Origin: Hyphomicrobium sp. NDB2Meth4
Lineage (GTDB): Bacteria; Pseudomonadota; Alphaproteobacteria; Rhizobiales; Hyphomicrobiaceae
DNA length: 64,000 nt
Assembly (NCBI RefSeq): GCF_900117445.1
Contig: NZ_FPEJ01000009.1
Span: 62,001-126,000 of the forward strand
Reading direction: 5' to 3'
Part shown: piece after piece, positions 45,016 through 53,718 of the stretch
Numbering within the stretch: the first letter of the stretch is position 1
How the letters are laid out: each line of letters begins with the position of its first letter
Notes under the pieces: generated by a model
The model's input: only the letters and a program-made list of their open reading frames with translations
What the model was told of the DNA's origin: nothing
The model's database searches: none
Translations under genes and position numbers: made by a program

Positions 45016-45258
45016 AGTTGCGACTCCAATGGCGGGACTTTCCGAAGGGCGAGCGCTCGGGACGGTCTGAAACGAACGGCGCGGCGAACGAGGAGGAGAC
45101 GTCGCATCATGCGTGTGTGGCCCGCTGATGCAGGTCAGACAGGCCGCGGAATACTGGCCGCTGATTTGCGTTTGCAGGCCGTGGCACATGACGCGCGCGC
45201 ACTCCAACTTTCGCTGGGCATGTTAGCCACGCGCCTGCGTCACAGTCGAGCGCTATAT

Positions 45259-46371
45259 TCAGTCGGTCACATCGGCCGCAGCACTTAGCTTCGCTTTAAC
45301 GGACCCGTGTTTGCCGGCAGTATCCGCCGAAGCATCGCCCTCGCGCTCGGGGTTGAGAAAGTGCTCCTTGAGGTCCACCGTCGAGCGGCGGCCGATGCTG
45401 GAGCGGTGGCGACTGAGCCACTTTTCGGCTTCATCGCGGCCTGCGCCGAACAGCTGGCTAAGCAGCGACCAGTCCGGCTTCATGGTGCTCTCGGGGCTGA
45501 GCGACGCGGTGTGCCGGCCTGCCTCGATGAGGTGGAAGCGATGCGTTGCCAATCGTGCGTACGGGCCGCGCGGTCCGCCGAACCGGCCCTGCTGGCATTC
45601 GCGCACCGTTTCGATCAACTCGATCTCGCGCACAAGCGGCGCGTTGAAAGCAATACGATTGACGTGCAGCGCTATCTCGCGCACGCCGGTCGGCAGGCCC
45701 TCGCGCACGAGCGGGCTGAGCTGGACGATGATCGTGTCCTCGACCGGGCTCTCCATGGCCAGTGTCTTGATATCGGGGTTGGACGAGAAGCCACCATCCC
45801 AATACGCGACACCGTCGATCTCGACCGCGTGATGCAGCGTCGGCAAACAGGCCGAAGCGAGGACGCTGTCGACGGTTATCTCGTGACGGCGAAAGATGCG
45901 CGCGCGTCCGTTGGACACCTCGGTTGCGGCGATGAGCAGCTCGATGGGCGAAGATGAGCGCAGCTTTTCAAAGTCGATGCTGTCCGACAGCAGACGACGC
46001 AGCGGATCAAAGCCCAGAGGGTTGAACTCGTATGGCGACCACAGACTGGCCATCTGCGCCATGTGCGGCGCGCGCGACAGCGAATAAAGAAACGGGTTGA
46101 GCCGCATGAGATCGGGAACGCCAGCTTTGTGCACGGCTTCCCAAACGCTGCGCAGTTTGTTGCGCGCAGATGTCTTGCCGCCCTCGCTGAGGCCTGACGC
46201 CAAGGCGACTGCGTTCACCGCGCCGGCGCTCGTTGCGCTCACCCAATTGATCTCGAGCTCGTCGTCCTCGAGCAAACGATCGAGCACGCCCCAGGTGAAT
46301 GCGCCGTGCGCACCGCCGCCCTGAAGCGCGAGATTCAATCGGATATTTCGTCGGAACAACCGCACTTGCAT
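45259..46371 (-). CDS. Patatin-like phospholipase
   Basis: A 370-residue protein with the patatin elements: oxyanion GGGAHGAFTWG at about 17-27, nucleophile Ser in NWVSATSAGAVNA (G-x-S-x-G with Ala in place of the first Gly), and the Asp of the dyad in YWDGGFSSNP. There is no signal peptide. Patatins cut acyl chains from phospholipids. The C-terminal 60 residues are charged and low in complexity. ATG 46371 gives MQVRLFRRN; the frame is open further upstream to 46542 but that part is not typical protein. The 290-bp gap to 46661 has no gene I can support. Confidence 0.88.
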   Translation of the reverse strand: MQVRLFRRNIRLNLALQGGGAHGAFTWGVLDRLLEDDELEINWVSATSAGAVNAVALASGLSEGGKTSARNKLRSVWEAVHKAGVPDLMRLNPFLYSLSRAPHMAQMASLWSPYEFNPLGFDPLRRLLSDSIDFEKLRSSSPIELLIAATEVSNGRARIFRRHEITVDSVLASACLPTLHHAVEIDGVAYWDGGFSSNPDIKTLAMESPVEDTIIVQLSPLVREGLPTGVREIALHVNRIAFNAPLVREIELIETVRECQQGRFGGPRGPYARLATHRFHLIEAGRHTASLSPESTMKPDWSLLSQLFGAGRDEAEKWLSRHRSSIGRRSTVDLKEHFLNPEREGDASADTAGKHGSVKAKLSAAADVTD

Positions 46372-46661
46372 CCGCCCCGCCTGACACGGGGCGCTCCATC
46401 GGCCTCTCACCCCGTAGCCGTATATAGTGTCACGATGAACGAGGAATGGGGAGAACCGCTCAATATGCACGTCAGCGTGCATGCGTGACATTGGCGCCAT
46501 AGATTTGGGCAAGACGCCGAGCGGGTAACTGTTATTGCGCACGCATTATGCAGCGACAGTCAAAGCGCGGCTTTTGCGGCGGAATTTGCACTTCTCCATG
46601 CGACAACAAAGCGCGCCAACGTCGTGCTGAGAACGGCGCAATGCACGCGTTGGCGTGGAGA

Positions 46662-47600
46662 TCAGGTCAACAGCTTGCGTTCGATTTGCACGACTGCGTT
46701 GCCGCCCACTGCAATGCCGCGCGTGGTGCACTCGATGTGCGGGCGTCCATCGATACGTCCAATGCGCAGCAAGTTGTAGCGGCCGAGCGGCTCGTGCTTG
46801 TGCGTACGTACCGCCGATCCCGATGCAATGCCAATGACGGGCACACTGGCGCCGCCCATCTCGGGGAGACGCGCGAAGTCCATATGGCTGTCGGTGTGGT
46901 TATGGCCATGCAGCACCAATTCGGCGCCGCGACGCGCGAGGATTTGCGACAGCGCTGCAGCATCGCGCAAGGCACGGCGTGGCGGCGCCTGGCCGGGCAG
47001 CGGGGGATGATGGATCAGCACGACGCGGATCATGCCTTCGGCTTCGAGCTGGGGCAGCAGCGCATCGAGCGCTGCGAGCTGACGTGCACCCAATTCGCCG
47101 GCGGCGACGAACGGCGGTGTCTCGACGGCGGAGTTCAATCCGACGAGCGCGACAGGTCCGACGCGCCGCACGAATGGAAAGGCGAGCTCATTCCGGGTCG
47201 CCGAAGTGTACTTCGCGCCCCAGGCGTCGGCGTTCATGTAGTCGGCCCAGCGCATCACGCCCGGGTCGTTGCGCAGCGTGGTGTAAATATCGTGGTTGCC
47301 GGGTATGACCGTCACGTCTTGCGGCGTGCCGACGCTATGCAGCCAGGCTGCTGCCGTCTCATATTCGGCAGGCAAGCCTAGATTGATGAGGTCGCCCGTG
47401 ACGGCAATGTGATCGGGCGCATTCGCCTTCATGTCGGCCATGATCACATCGAGCACGTCGCGATGATGCGTCTGCTGGCGCTTGCGCCGCCAATTGACGT
47501 AGCCAAGGCCGCGTTTGACGTTGAGGTGGCGCAGCGTCAGCCCGGCGACAGGCGAAAGATGCACATCCGACACGTGGGCGAGCGTTATCGTTTCGGTCAT
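46662..47600 (-). CDS. Calcineurin-like metallophosphoesterase
   Basis: A 312-residue protein with all five metallophosphoesterase blocks: DVH in HVSDVHLSP, GDLIN, PGNHDIY, the HH of VLIHHPPLPG, and GHNH in LVLHGHNHTD. These bind two metals. It is cytoplasmic and hydrolyses a phosphomonoester or diester of unknown identity (UDP-sugar, cyclic nucleotide and protein phosphatases share this layout). It is divergent from the Nudix gene 125 bp away. Confidence 0.9.
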   Translation of the reverse strand: MTETITLAHVSDVHLSPVAGLTLRHLNVKRGLGYVNWRRKRQQTHHRDVLDVIMADMKANAPDHIAVTGDLINLGLPAEYETAAAWLHSVGTPQDVTVIPGNHDIYTTLRNDPGVMRWADYMNADAWGAKYTSATRNELAFPFVRRVGPVALVGLNSAVETPPFVAAGELGARQLAALDALLPQLEAEGMIRVVLIHHPPLPGQAPPRRALRDAAALSQILARRGAELVLHGHNHTDSHMDFARLPEMGGASVPVIGIASGSAVRTHKHEPLGRYNLLRIGRIDGRPHIECTTRGIAVGGNAVVQIERKLLT

Positions 47601-47725
47601 CGGTCCATAGTGGTCGGCCAGTGTTAATCTGCGATTGGCAGAATAGCGCGCGGGAGCCTAACACGGGCCGCGCGAATACCACCCGGTGCAGCGTGCGCGA
47701 AAAGTCGCGCAAAAGGAGCAGTGCG

Positions 47726-48187
47726 TTGCTGCCAACGAAGGTCGTTACTAAAATTTTGCAGCGCTACTGGCGGCTGTCGCGTGGACTGACATTCGGTGTG
47801 CAGGCCGTGCTGATCGATCCGCAAGGGCGCATTCTTCTCATACGCCACACCTATCGCAAGGGCTGGCACTTTCCGGGCGGGGGCGTGGAGCGTGGCGAGA
47901 CGGTCGACGAAGCGCTAGAGCGTGAAGTTGGAGAAGAGGCCGGCGTTGCTCTGACGGGGCCTCCGGAGCTGTTCGCCATCTACTCGAACGCCAGAGTATT
48001 TCCGAACGATCACGTGGCGCTGTTCATCGCGCGTGACTGGCAGCAAACGCGCGTTCCCGAACCCAACCACGAAATTGCCGAGCAGCGGCGTTTCGCGCCC
48101 GATCAGTTGCCGGAGGATATCAACCCGGGCACCGGGCGGCGGCTGGATGAGATCCTCTTAAACATGCCGCGCAGCCGCATGTGGTGA
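47726..48187 (+). CDS. Nudix hydrolase
   Basis: A 153-residue protein with a complete Nudix box (GGGVERGETVDEALE then REVGEEAGV, pattern G-x5-E-x7-R-E-U-x-E-E-x-G-U). It cleaves a nucleoside diphosphate linked to another group; the substrate cannot be told. The start is unusual: AAGGAG (47713-47718) sits seven bases before TTG 47726, and no ATG or GTG is available in the right place, so TTG is most likely used. An upstream frame open to 47621 lacks family sequence. Confidence 0.88.
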   Translation: MLPTKVVTKILQRYWRLSRGLTFGVQAVLIDPQGRILLIRHTYRKGWHFPGGGVERGETVDEALEREVGEEAGVALTGPPELFAIYSNARVFPNDHVALFIARDWQQTRVPEPNHEIAEQRRFAPDQLPEDINPGTGRRLDEILLNMPRSRMW

Positions 48188-48405
48188 GGGCGGGCGCCGA
48201 CGCGAGCGCGGGCGCTGAGACCTCAATGCCGCTAGACCCTTTTCCTGCCCCATGCTAAACGGCGCCCATGATGCTGAGATGGCTCCGAGGCTGTGAATTG
48301 CGACGAGGCGGTGCGCTTATGCGTTCCGCCCGTGCCTGATTTCCTTTGCCGCAACTGGGCCAAACGGCTGATGCCGGACGGCTCGCCTCGAAGGCTTCGA
48401 CGCCC

Positions 48406-48909
48406 ATGTCACCTCAGTTCACCAGCCGGTCTGTGACACCGGCCGATCTTCCCGCCATCTCCGAGCTACACGCCAAGACGTTCGGTCCCGGTCGTTTTGT
48501 GCGCACGGCTTATCGCGTGCGTGAGGGCACACCGGCGATCTCGCGTTATTGCCGGGCGACATACCTGGGCGACCGGTTGATCGCAGCCGTGCGCATGACT
48601 CCCATCTCCATCGGTGGTGCGGAGGGCGCGCTGCTGCTCGGACCGCTCGTGGTCGATCCCGATTTCGCCGGACAGGGCTTTGGAAAGCGTCTCATTGCCG
48701 AGGTGATCGAGGCAGCGAAAGTCGACGGCCAGCGCCTGGTGCTGCTGGTCGGCGACGAGCCCTATTACGGGCGGTTCGGATTTCGTCCGGTGCCGCCGGG
48801 ACAGATCGCGATGCCTGGGCCGGTCAATCCGCAGCGCCTGCTCGCGGCAGAGCTGGCGGATGGTGCGATGGCGGAGATGTGCGGGCTGGTAGCCGGCGTT
48901 CCCGGCTAG
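48406..48909 (+). CDS. GNAT-family N-acetyltransferase
   Basis: A 167-residue acetyl-CoA-dependent transferase. GPLVVDPDFAGQGFGKRLIAE carries the acetyl-CoA pyrophosphate-binding motif (Q-x-x-G-x-G/A), LVLLVGDEPYYGRFGF the last strand and helix, as in the putative YhbS-type acetyltransferases. ATG 48406 gives the normal start. The acceptor is unknown. Confidence 0.88.
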   Translation: MSPQFTSRSVTPADLPAISELHAKTFGPGRFVRTAYRVREGTPAISRYCRATYLGDRLIAAVRMTPISIGGAEGALLLGPLVVDPDFAGQGFGKRLIAEVIEAAKVDGQRLVLLVGDEPYYGRFGFRPVPPGQIAMPGPVNPQRLLAAELADGAMAEMCGLVAGVPG

Positions 48910-48975
48910 TTTTCGATCTTCTTCATTCCACCGCCTCTAGTATCCTGCCGATCAAATTCGAGCGGGAGCGGTGCC

Positions 48976-49509
48976 ATGGACAGACGGACGTTGCTGGGTG
49001 GAAGCGGTGTGCTGCTGGCGGCGCAGGCGCTTAGTCTCAAGACCGAGGCGCGTGCGGTGATGACACCGGTGCTGGCCGAGGATCAGCACTTCATGCAGCT
49101 CGCCATCGAACAGGCCAAGCTGGGCGACTTTCCATTCGGCGCGGTGATCGTCCGCGATGGGAAGGTCGTTGCCGAGGGCTTCAACAGCGGGAAGCGGCTG
49201 CACGATCCGACCGCGCACGGCGAGATGATGGCCATACGCCACTTCCTCAAGAACCACAGTCCTCAGGAGTTTCAGGACGCGACGCTCTATACGTCGGGCG
49301 AGCCGTGCGTGATGTGCATGGGGGCAATCATCTGGTGCCGCTTCAAGCGCATGGTATTTGCGGCGTCGATCAGCGAGCTGGCGACGCGCATCGGGCAGAT
49401 CGACATCACATCGGCGCAGATCGCCAAGGCAACGCCTTTCCTAGCGATTGAGATCACAGGCGGCGCATTATCGGCCGAAGCGATGCAGCTTTTCCCCGAG
49501 AAGCAATAG
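48976..49509 (+). CDS. Nucleoside deaminase with Tat-like signal peptide
   Basis: A 177-residue protein. The first 28 residues form a twin-arginine-type signal (DRRTLLGGSGVLLAAQALS, then TEARA). The deaminase domain has zinc ligands H81 in H-G-E83 and C111-x2-C114 in EPCVMCMG, and GDFPFGAVIVRDG as in guanine/tRNA-adenosine/cytosine deaminases. E83 is the proton shuttle. The HGE in place of HAE or CAE is unusual. An exported purine or pyrimidine deaminase would be rare, since most are cytosolic. ATG 48976 follows GGGAGCGGTGCC. Confidence 0.85.
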   Translation: MDRRTLLGGSGVLLAAQALSLKTEARAVMTPVLAEDQHFMQLAIEQAKLGDFPFGAVIVRDGKVVAEGFNSGKRLHDPTAHGEMMAIRHFLKNHSPQEFQDATLYTSGEPCVMCMGAIIWCRFKRMVFAASISELATRIGQIDITSAQIAKATPFLAIEITGGALSAEAMQLFPEKQ

Positions 49510-49626
49510 CAAGCCGGGATCGCGCTCGTTACGTGCGCCTTCGTCCATCGGCGCACCTCACCCTTCAGCGGAACTCTTTTGGTCGTATCGGTGTTTTCCG
49601 GCGACAGAAACGAAGGAGTTCTCGTT

Positions 49627-49713
49627 ATGGCCCGCGATCTCTTGCTCTGGCTGTTTGGCGTTCCGATCAGCGTGATCGTCCTGCTGCACCTGTTCGGCGT
49701 GCTGCATTGGTAG
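49627..49713 (+). CDS. 28-residue membrane micro-protein
   Basis: ATG 49627 to TAG 49713 encodes 28 residues with one hydrophobic helix (LLLWLFGVPISVIVLLHLF) and the end GVLHW. AAGGAG lies eight bases upstream (49613-49618), a near-ideal ribosome site, better than those of many genes here. Similar very small proteins with LLLWL-G-(I/V)P occur in Hyphomicrobiales by recollection. The function is unknown. Confidence 0.6.
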   Translation: MARDLLLWLFGVPISVIVLLHLFGVLHW

Positions 49714-49916
49714 AACGGTGGATGCATTTTTCGCGCTTCTGAGCAGTCGCCTTGTGCCTTGATTTCAAGTTGCTTTTGGGATGAGCCATGAAGGACCGCT
49801 AGTTATTTGGCGCAGACCGGGAACCGAACACTGACCCAGCTCGTTATTCGGGCGGACTTGAGCCTCGCCTCCCCTCCCCCCCATTCCCTCGTCGAGGCGC
49901 GGGTCCACCATTGGGC
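49714..49916. other. Non-coding stretch before a long hairpin
   Basis: No gene is seen. It contains a polypyrimidine run (49868-49890) and AT-richer sequence at 49750-49800. Confidence 0.4.
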
Positions 49917-49953
49917 GGGACACTCGCTACACAGCAAGTGTGGTGAGTGTCCC
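49917..49953. other. 16-bp hairpin, possible RNA element or REP-like unit
   Basis: Arms 49917-49932 and 49938-49953 pair over 16 positions with two G.T pairs when read on the plus strand, loop AGCAA. There is no T-run, so a plain terminator is unlikely. It stands alone in the gap between the micro-protein and the GFA gene. Confidence 0.45.
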
Positions 49954-50029
49954 ATCCAGCCCTCCCCCTCCGATTGAATTTGTGCGCAGCCGCTTCTAGT
50001 GTCGCGGCGTGGCGTCAATGGAGGCGGAC

Positions 50030-50449
50030 GTGACGGGAAAATTTGCGGACGGGCGCTGTCTTTGCGGCGCAGTGACGTTTACCGCTTCGACGCCGCCTCT
50101 CCTCATGGTCCAGTGCCACTGCACCGACTGTCAGCGCGTATCTGGCAGCGGGCATTTGTCTATCGCCCGTTTCAAGCGCGATGACATTGCGGTCTCCGGC
50201 GAGACGAAAACGCATAGCGTGACAGCGGACAGCGGTAATGCCGTGACGCGGCATTTCTGTCCCAACTGCGGCAGCCGGCTCTTCAGCGAGACGACAGGGC
50301 GCCCGGGCATCATCGGCGTGGTAGCCGGCGCGTTCGATAATCACGCGTGGTTCGATGCGGACGTGGTGATCTTCAAGCGCTCGCAGCCGCTCTGGGACAT
50401 CACCACCGAGGATGTGCCCTGTTACGACGCGCTGCCGCCGCCGACTTGA
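50030..50449 (+). CDS. GFA (glutathione-dependent formaldehyde-activating)-family protein
   Basis: A 139-residue protein with the Mss4-like zinc fold. The Cys are in GRCLCGAVTF, QCHCTDCQRVSG and FCPNCGSRLF, the standard CxC...CxxC / CxxC pattern of the family. Members bind zinc; the reaction with glutathione is proven for few. GTG 50030 is preferred because GGAGG stands five bases upstream; GTG 50009 or ATG 50018 would add up to seven residues. Confidence 0.85.
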   Translation: MTGKFADGRCLCGAVTFTASTPPLLMVQCHCTDCQRVSGSGHLSIARFKRDDIAVSGETKTHSVTADSGNAVTRHFCPNCGSRLFSETTGRPGIIGVVAGAFDNHAWFDADVVIFKRSQPLWDITTEDVPCYDALPPPT

Positions 50450-50457
50450 GGCGTGCC

Positions 50458-51750
50458 TCAGTCGGCGAACGGGTCCTTCATGAGGATGGTGTCCTCACGC
50501 TCCGGGCTGGTCGAGAGCATGGTCACCGGGCGCTCGATCAGTTCCTCGATGTAGCGCACGTATTTCACCGCCTGGGCAGGGAGCTCACTCCAGGAGCGGG
50601 CGCCGTAGGTCGACTGCGACCAGCCGGGTAGCGTCTCGTAGATCGGAGTGACGCGCGCCTGGGCGCCGCTGCCGGCGGGCAGCCGATCGATGCGCTCGCC
50701 GTCGAGCATGTAGCCGACGCCGACCTTGATCTCATCGAAGCCGTCGAGCACGTCGAGCTTGGTGAGAGCAATGCCGTCGATGCCGGCGATTTTCAGGGTC
50801 TGGCGAACGAGCGTGGCGTCGAACCAGCCGCAGCGACGCTTGCGGCCGGTGACGGTGCCGAACTCACGGCCGCGCTCGCCGATGCGATTGCCGATCTCGT
50901 CGGTCAGCTCGGTGGGGAACGGACCGGAGCCGACGCGGGTCGTATAGGCTTTGGCGATGCCGAGCACGTAACCGATGCTGCGCGGCCCCATGCCTGAGCC
51001 TGTTGCGGCCTGGGCTGCAACGGTGTTCGACGAGGTGACGAACGGATAGGTGCCGTGGTCGATGTCGAGCAGAGCACCTTGCGCGCCCTCGAACAGGATG
51101 CGCTTGCCGGCGCGGCGCTCGGTGTCGAGCAAGTCCCAGGTCACGTCGGTGAAAGGCAGAATTTTCGGCGCGATCTCGCTCAGCTCGGAGAGCAGAGCCT
51201 CGCGCGAGACCTCGGGCTGCCCAAGGCCGCGGCGCAGCGCGTTGTGGTGCACGAGGATGCGATCGACCTTGTCGCCCAGCGTTGCGGTGTTGCGGAGATC
51301 CTGCACGCGGATTGCACGGCGGCCGACCTTGTCTTCGTAAGCGGGACCGATGCCGCGCCCGGTGGTGCCGATCTTGCCGGCGCCCGCCGCTTCTTCGCGC
51401 ATGACGTCAAGCTCACGGTGCAGCGGAAGGATGAGCGTGGCGTTGCCGGCGATGCGAAGATTTTCGCGGGTGACGGAAACGCCCTGCGTGCCGAGCTTCT
51501 CGATCTCGGCGCACAGCGCCCAGGGATCGACGACCACGCCATTGCCGATGACGCCAAGCTTGCCGGGGCGAACGACGCCGGATGGCAGCAGCGACAGCTT
51601 GAAGGTCTTGTCGCCGATGACCAGTGTGTGACCGGCGTTATGGCCGCCCTGGAAGCGCACGACGATGTCGGCGCGTTCCGATAGCCAATCAACGACCTTG
51701 CCTTTGCCCTCGTCGCCCCACTGGGCGCCGACCACCGTGACGTTCGCCAT
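50458..51750 (-). CDS. purA: Adenylosuccinate synthase
   Basis: A 430-residue enzyme that joins IMP and aspartate with GTP to make adenylosuccinate, the first step from IMP to [17 protein letters not shown] holds the catalytic Asp/Lys loop, GGHNAGHTL the IMP loop, [14 protein letters not shown] the phosphate loop, [12 protein letters not shown] and [13 protein letters not shown] the C-terminal motifs. ATG 51750 gives the usual [13 protein letters not shown] 10-bp hairpin (51771-51796) lies in the leader. Confidence 0.97.
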   Translation of the reverse strand: MANVTVVGAQWGDEGKGKVVDWLSERADIVVRFQGGHNAGHTLVIGDKTFKLSLLPSGVVRPGKLGVIGNGVVVDPWALCAEIEKLGTQGVSVTRENLRIAGNATLILPLHRELDVMREEAAGAGKIGTTGRGIGPAYEDKVGRRAIRVQDLRNTATLGDKVDRILVHHNALRRGLGQPEVSREALLSELSEIAPKILPFTDVTWDLLDTERRAGKRILFEGAQGALLDIDHGTYPFVTSSNTVAAQAATGSGMGPRSIGYVLGIAKAYTTRVGSGPFPTELTDEIGNRIGERGREFGTVTGRKRRCGWFDATLVRQTLKIAGIDGIALTKLDVLDGFDEIKVGVGYMLDGERIDRLPAGSGAQARVTPIYETLPGWSQSTYGARSWSELPAQAVKYVRYIEELIERPVTMLSTSPEREDTILMKDPFAD

Positions 51751-51770
51751 CTCAAGTCCCACTCACGACT

Positions 51771-51796
51771 TGGCCCCGGAACGGGCTCCGGGGCCA
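51771..51796 (-). terminator. 10-bp perfect hairpin in the purA leader
   Basis: Arms 51771-51780 and 51787-51796 are perfectly complementary with a 6-nt loop. It lies between the MuiA-like gene and purA. There is no T-run, so it is a weak terminator for the former or a leader structure for the latter. Confidence 0.45.
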
Positions 51797-51887
51797 TTCA
51801 GGGCCTTATAGCGCAGATTCGCTCCTGCCAACCCCCTCCTGAAGGCCCAACCTGGCCGGTGGGGGGCGGAAAGGGCGGAAATCCGGC

Positions 51888-53612
51888 CTATTGGTAGACG
51901 ATGGCGCGGGCACCGGGCCAGATGACGCGGTAGCCGAACTCGATCTGGCGCTCTTCCTCGGGGTTCAGCTTGGATTTAAAGGCGATGACCCCGCGCTTGC
52001 CGTCGATGTCCTTCTCGGTCGGAGTGGGGCCAACATATTCGACCTTGATCTCGTCGTTGCGCGAGACGGGGATCTGGTCCTGGACAACGAGGTCCACGGC
52101 CCGCTCGTGCATATTCTTAACGGTGATGCGGAAATTGCGGCTGTCGGTCTTGGCCGATGAAATCAGCCCGGTCTCGCCGCGCTTCTCGTCGGCGATGGCA
52201 TGGCGCACGCGGACCTGATCGTCGGCGCCGAAGCCCAATTCGTAGTCCTCGCCGGCGGCGAGCGCGGGCAGAGCGCCTGAGCCGACGAAGGTGCCGTCGC
52301 GGAACAGCGACACGGCACCGGGCAGCACGGGCGATCCCTTGGGTAGCACGAGCTTGGCGTAAAGGTAGGCTTTGGCGTCGAGCTTGGGCACCGTGCGGAC
52401 GGTGAGGGTCGGCTCGATCTGATCCTGTTGCAGGAAGACGCGCTTGCTTTCGCCCGTCGAGGGCACGGTCAGGCGGCCGGGTACGGTGAAGACCGCCTGG
52501 AAGGGTGCGATGGCCGCAGCGGCGCCCTGCTCGGCGATGTCGACGGGAGCGGGAGCGCGCACGTCGGCATCGCGTCCCATCGCGAGCTTCTTCATGCGCC
52601 GGGGAGCTGCTTCTTCGGCTTCCATCACCGGCATCGGAGGGGGCGGGGCGAGGGCGAGGGCCGCAGCTTGCGGCTCGGGCGCAAAATCGATCGTCACGGT
52701 ATCGATGGAGGGTGCCGAGGCATTGGCGGTTGGACGCGTGGTCGACAGCAGCAGAGCAACGCCGTCCCAGCTCTCGCCCGTGCGCTGGATGATGTCGGCG
52801 CGGCGCGCCAGCTCGAGGACGGGCGGTGCGGTCTTGGAGCCGGTGACGAGCCGCGCGTCATAGCGCGGGCTCCAGCTGGCATTGGGCACCTGATAGCGCA
52901 CGGTGAGGTCGGCTTCGAGGGGTGCTGCGGCGACAACGTAGACTTTGACTTCCGTCTGCTCGACGCGTCCGGGCGCCAGCGCAGAGAGCTTCTTTTCCAG
53001 TTCCTCGATGCGGCGGTCGAGGTCGCGCTGTTTCACTTCGGCATCGAGCGCGGAACGCTGCGCATCGACCATGCCTGTGCCGATGAGCGAGAGGACCTGC
53101 TGCCAGTCGGTCTGCGGCGGAGCTACGGCGCCCGGTGCCGGTTGGCCTTGCTCGGGCTGCGGGCGCGCGGGAAGCTGGGCGAGATTCTGCAGCAGCATCT
53201 TTTGCGTCTGCGCGGCGTCCTGCTGGCCCTGGATGAGACCGCGCTCATCGCGCTGCTTCTCGATCTCGTCCTCGATGCTCTTGCGCTCGGCCTGCAGGGC
53301 GGCCTGGTCGGCGCGCGGAATGTAGCGGCGGCGCGTGTCGACGGACTGAATGTCGAGGCCGGCTGTTGCCTTGCCGTCAACGCGAATAGAGCCAGGGACG
53401 ACTTCGGCCGGCAGATCGGTGAGCACCAGTGTGTGTTCGCCCTTCTCAAGGGCGAGCCGCGCGGCGCGGGTGGCCTCGGCGCCGGACGGGAAGACCGTCA
53501 CCGACTCTATGTGTGAGGTAACTGGAATTTCGGCCGCCATCGCCGGTCCTGCGAGGACGCCTAGAACCACGGCGCCAATAATCGCGGCAGCGGTGCGCAT
53601 CGTTTGCCCCAT
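51888..53612 (-). CDS. MuiA-like protein (DUF4140/DUF4139)
   Basis: A 574-residue exported protein with a signal peptide (cleavage after AGPAMAAE, about residue 28). An N-terminal DUF4140 domain follows (about 30-150, HIESVTVFPSGAEATRAARL, LTDLPAEVVPGSIRV), then a coiled-coil stretch (about 215-235, RDLDRRIEELEKKLSAL) and a DUF4139 beta-rich domain (about 240-574, VRYQVPNASWSPRYDARL, TRPTANASAPSIDT) with a Pro/Ala-rich insert. Related MuiA affects mucoidy in E. coli by an unknown mechanism. ATG 53612 or ATG 53600 starts it. Confidence 0.85.
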   Translation of the reverse strand: MGQTMRTAAAIIGAVVLGVLAGPAMAAEIPVTSHIESVTVFPSGAEATRAARLALEKGEHTLVLTDLPAEVVPGSIRVDGKATAGLDIQSVDTRRRYIPRADQAALQAERKSIEDEIEKQRDERGLIQGQQDAAQTQKMLLQNLAQLPARPQPEQGQPAPGAVAPPQTDWQQVLSLIGTGMVDAQRSALDAEVKQRDLDRRIEELEKKLSALAPGRVEQTEVKVYVVAAAPLEADLTVRYQVPNASWSPRYDARLVTGSKTAPPVLELARRADIIQRTGESWDGVALLLSTTRPTANASAPSIDTVTIDFAPEPQAAALALAPPPPMPVMEAEEAAPRRMKKLAMGRDADVRAPAPVDIAEQGAAAAIAPFQAVFTVPGRLTVPSTGESKRVFLQQDQIEPTLTVRTVPKLDAKAYLYAKLVLPKGSPVLPGAVSLFRDGTFVGSGALPALAAGEDYELGFGADDQVRVRHAIADEKRGETGLISSAKTDSRNFRITVKNMHERAVDLVVQDQIPVSRNDEIKVEYVGPTPTEKDIDGKRGVIAFKSKLNPEEERQIEFGYRVIWPGARAIVYQ

Positions 53613-53718
53613 CCCTATTCTCGATCCAATGCCCCAAATCACCGGGGTGCCCCGCCCAGACGAGTGGGGGCGTTTCACGTCTGAATTATGACCGCCGGCG
53701 GCGCGGCCACGAGCGGCG

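Noticed and set aside
52428-53516. 362-residue open frame antisense to the MuiA-like gene
   Set aside because: Gly/Arg/Leu/Ala-rich shadow; no start signal and no family.
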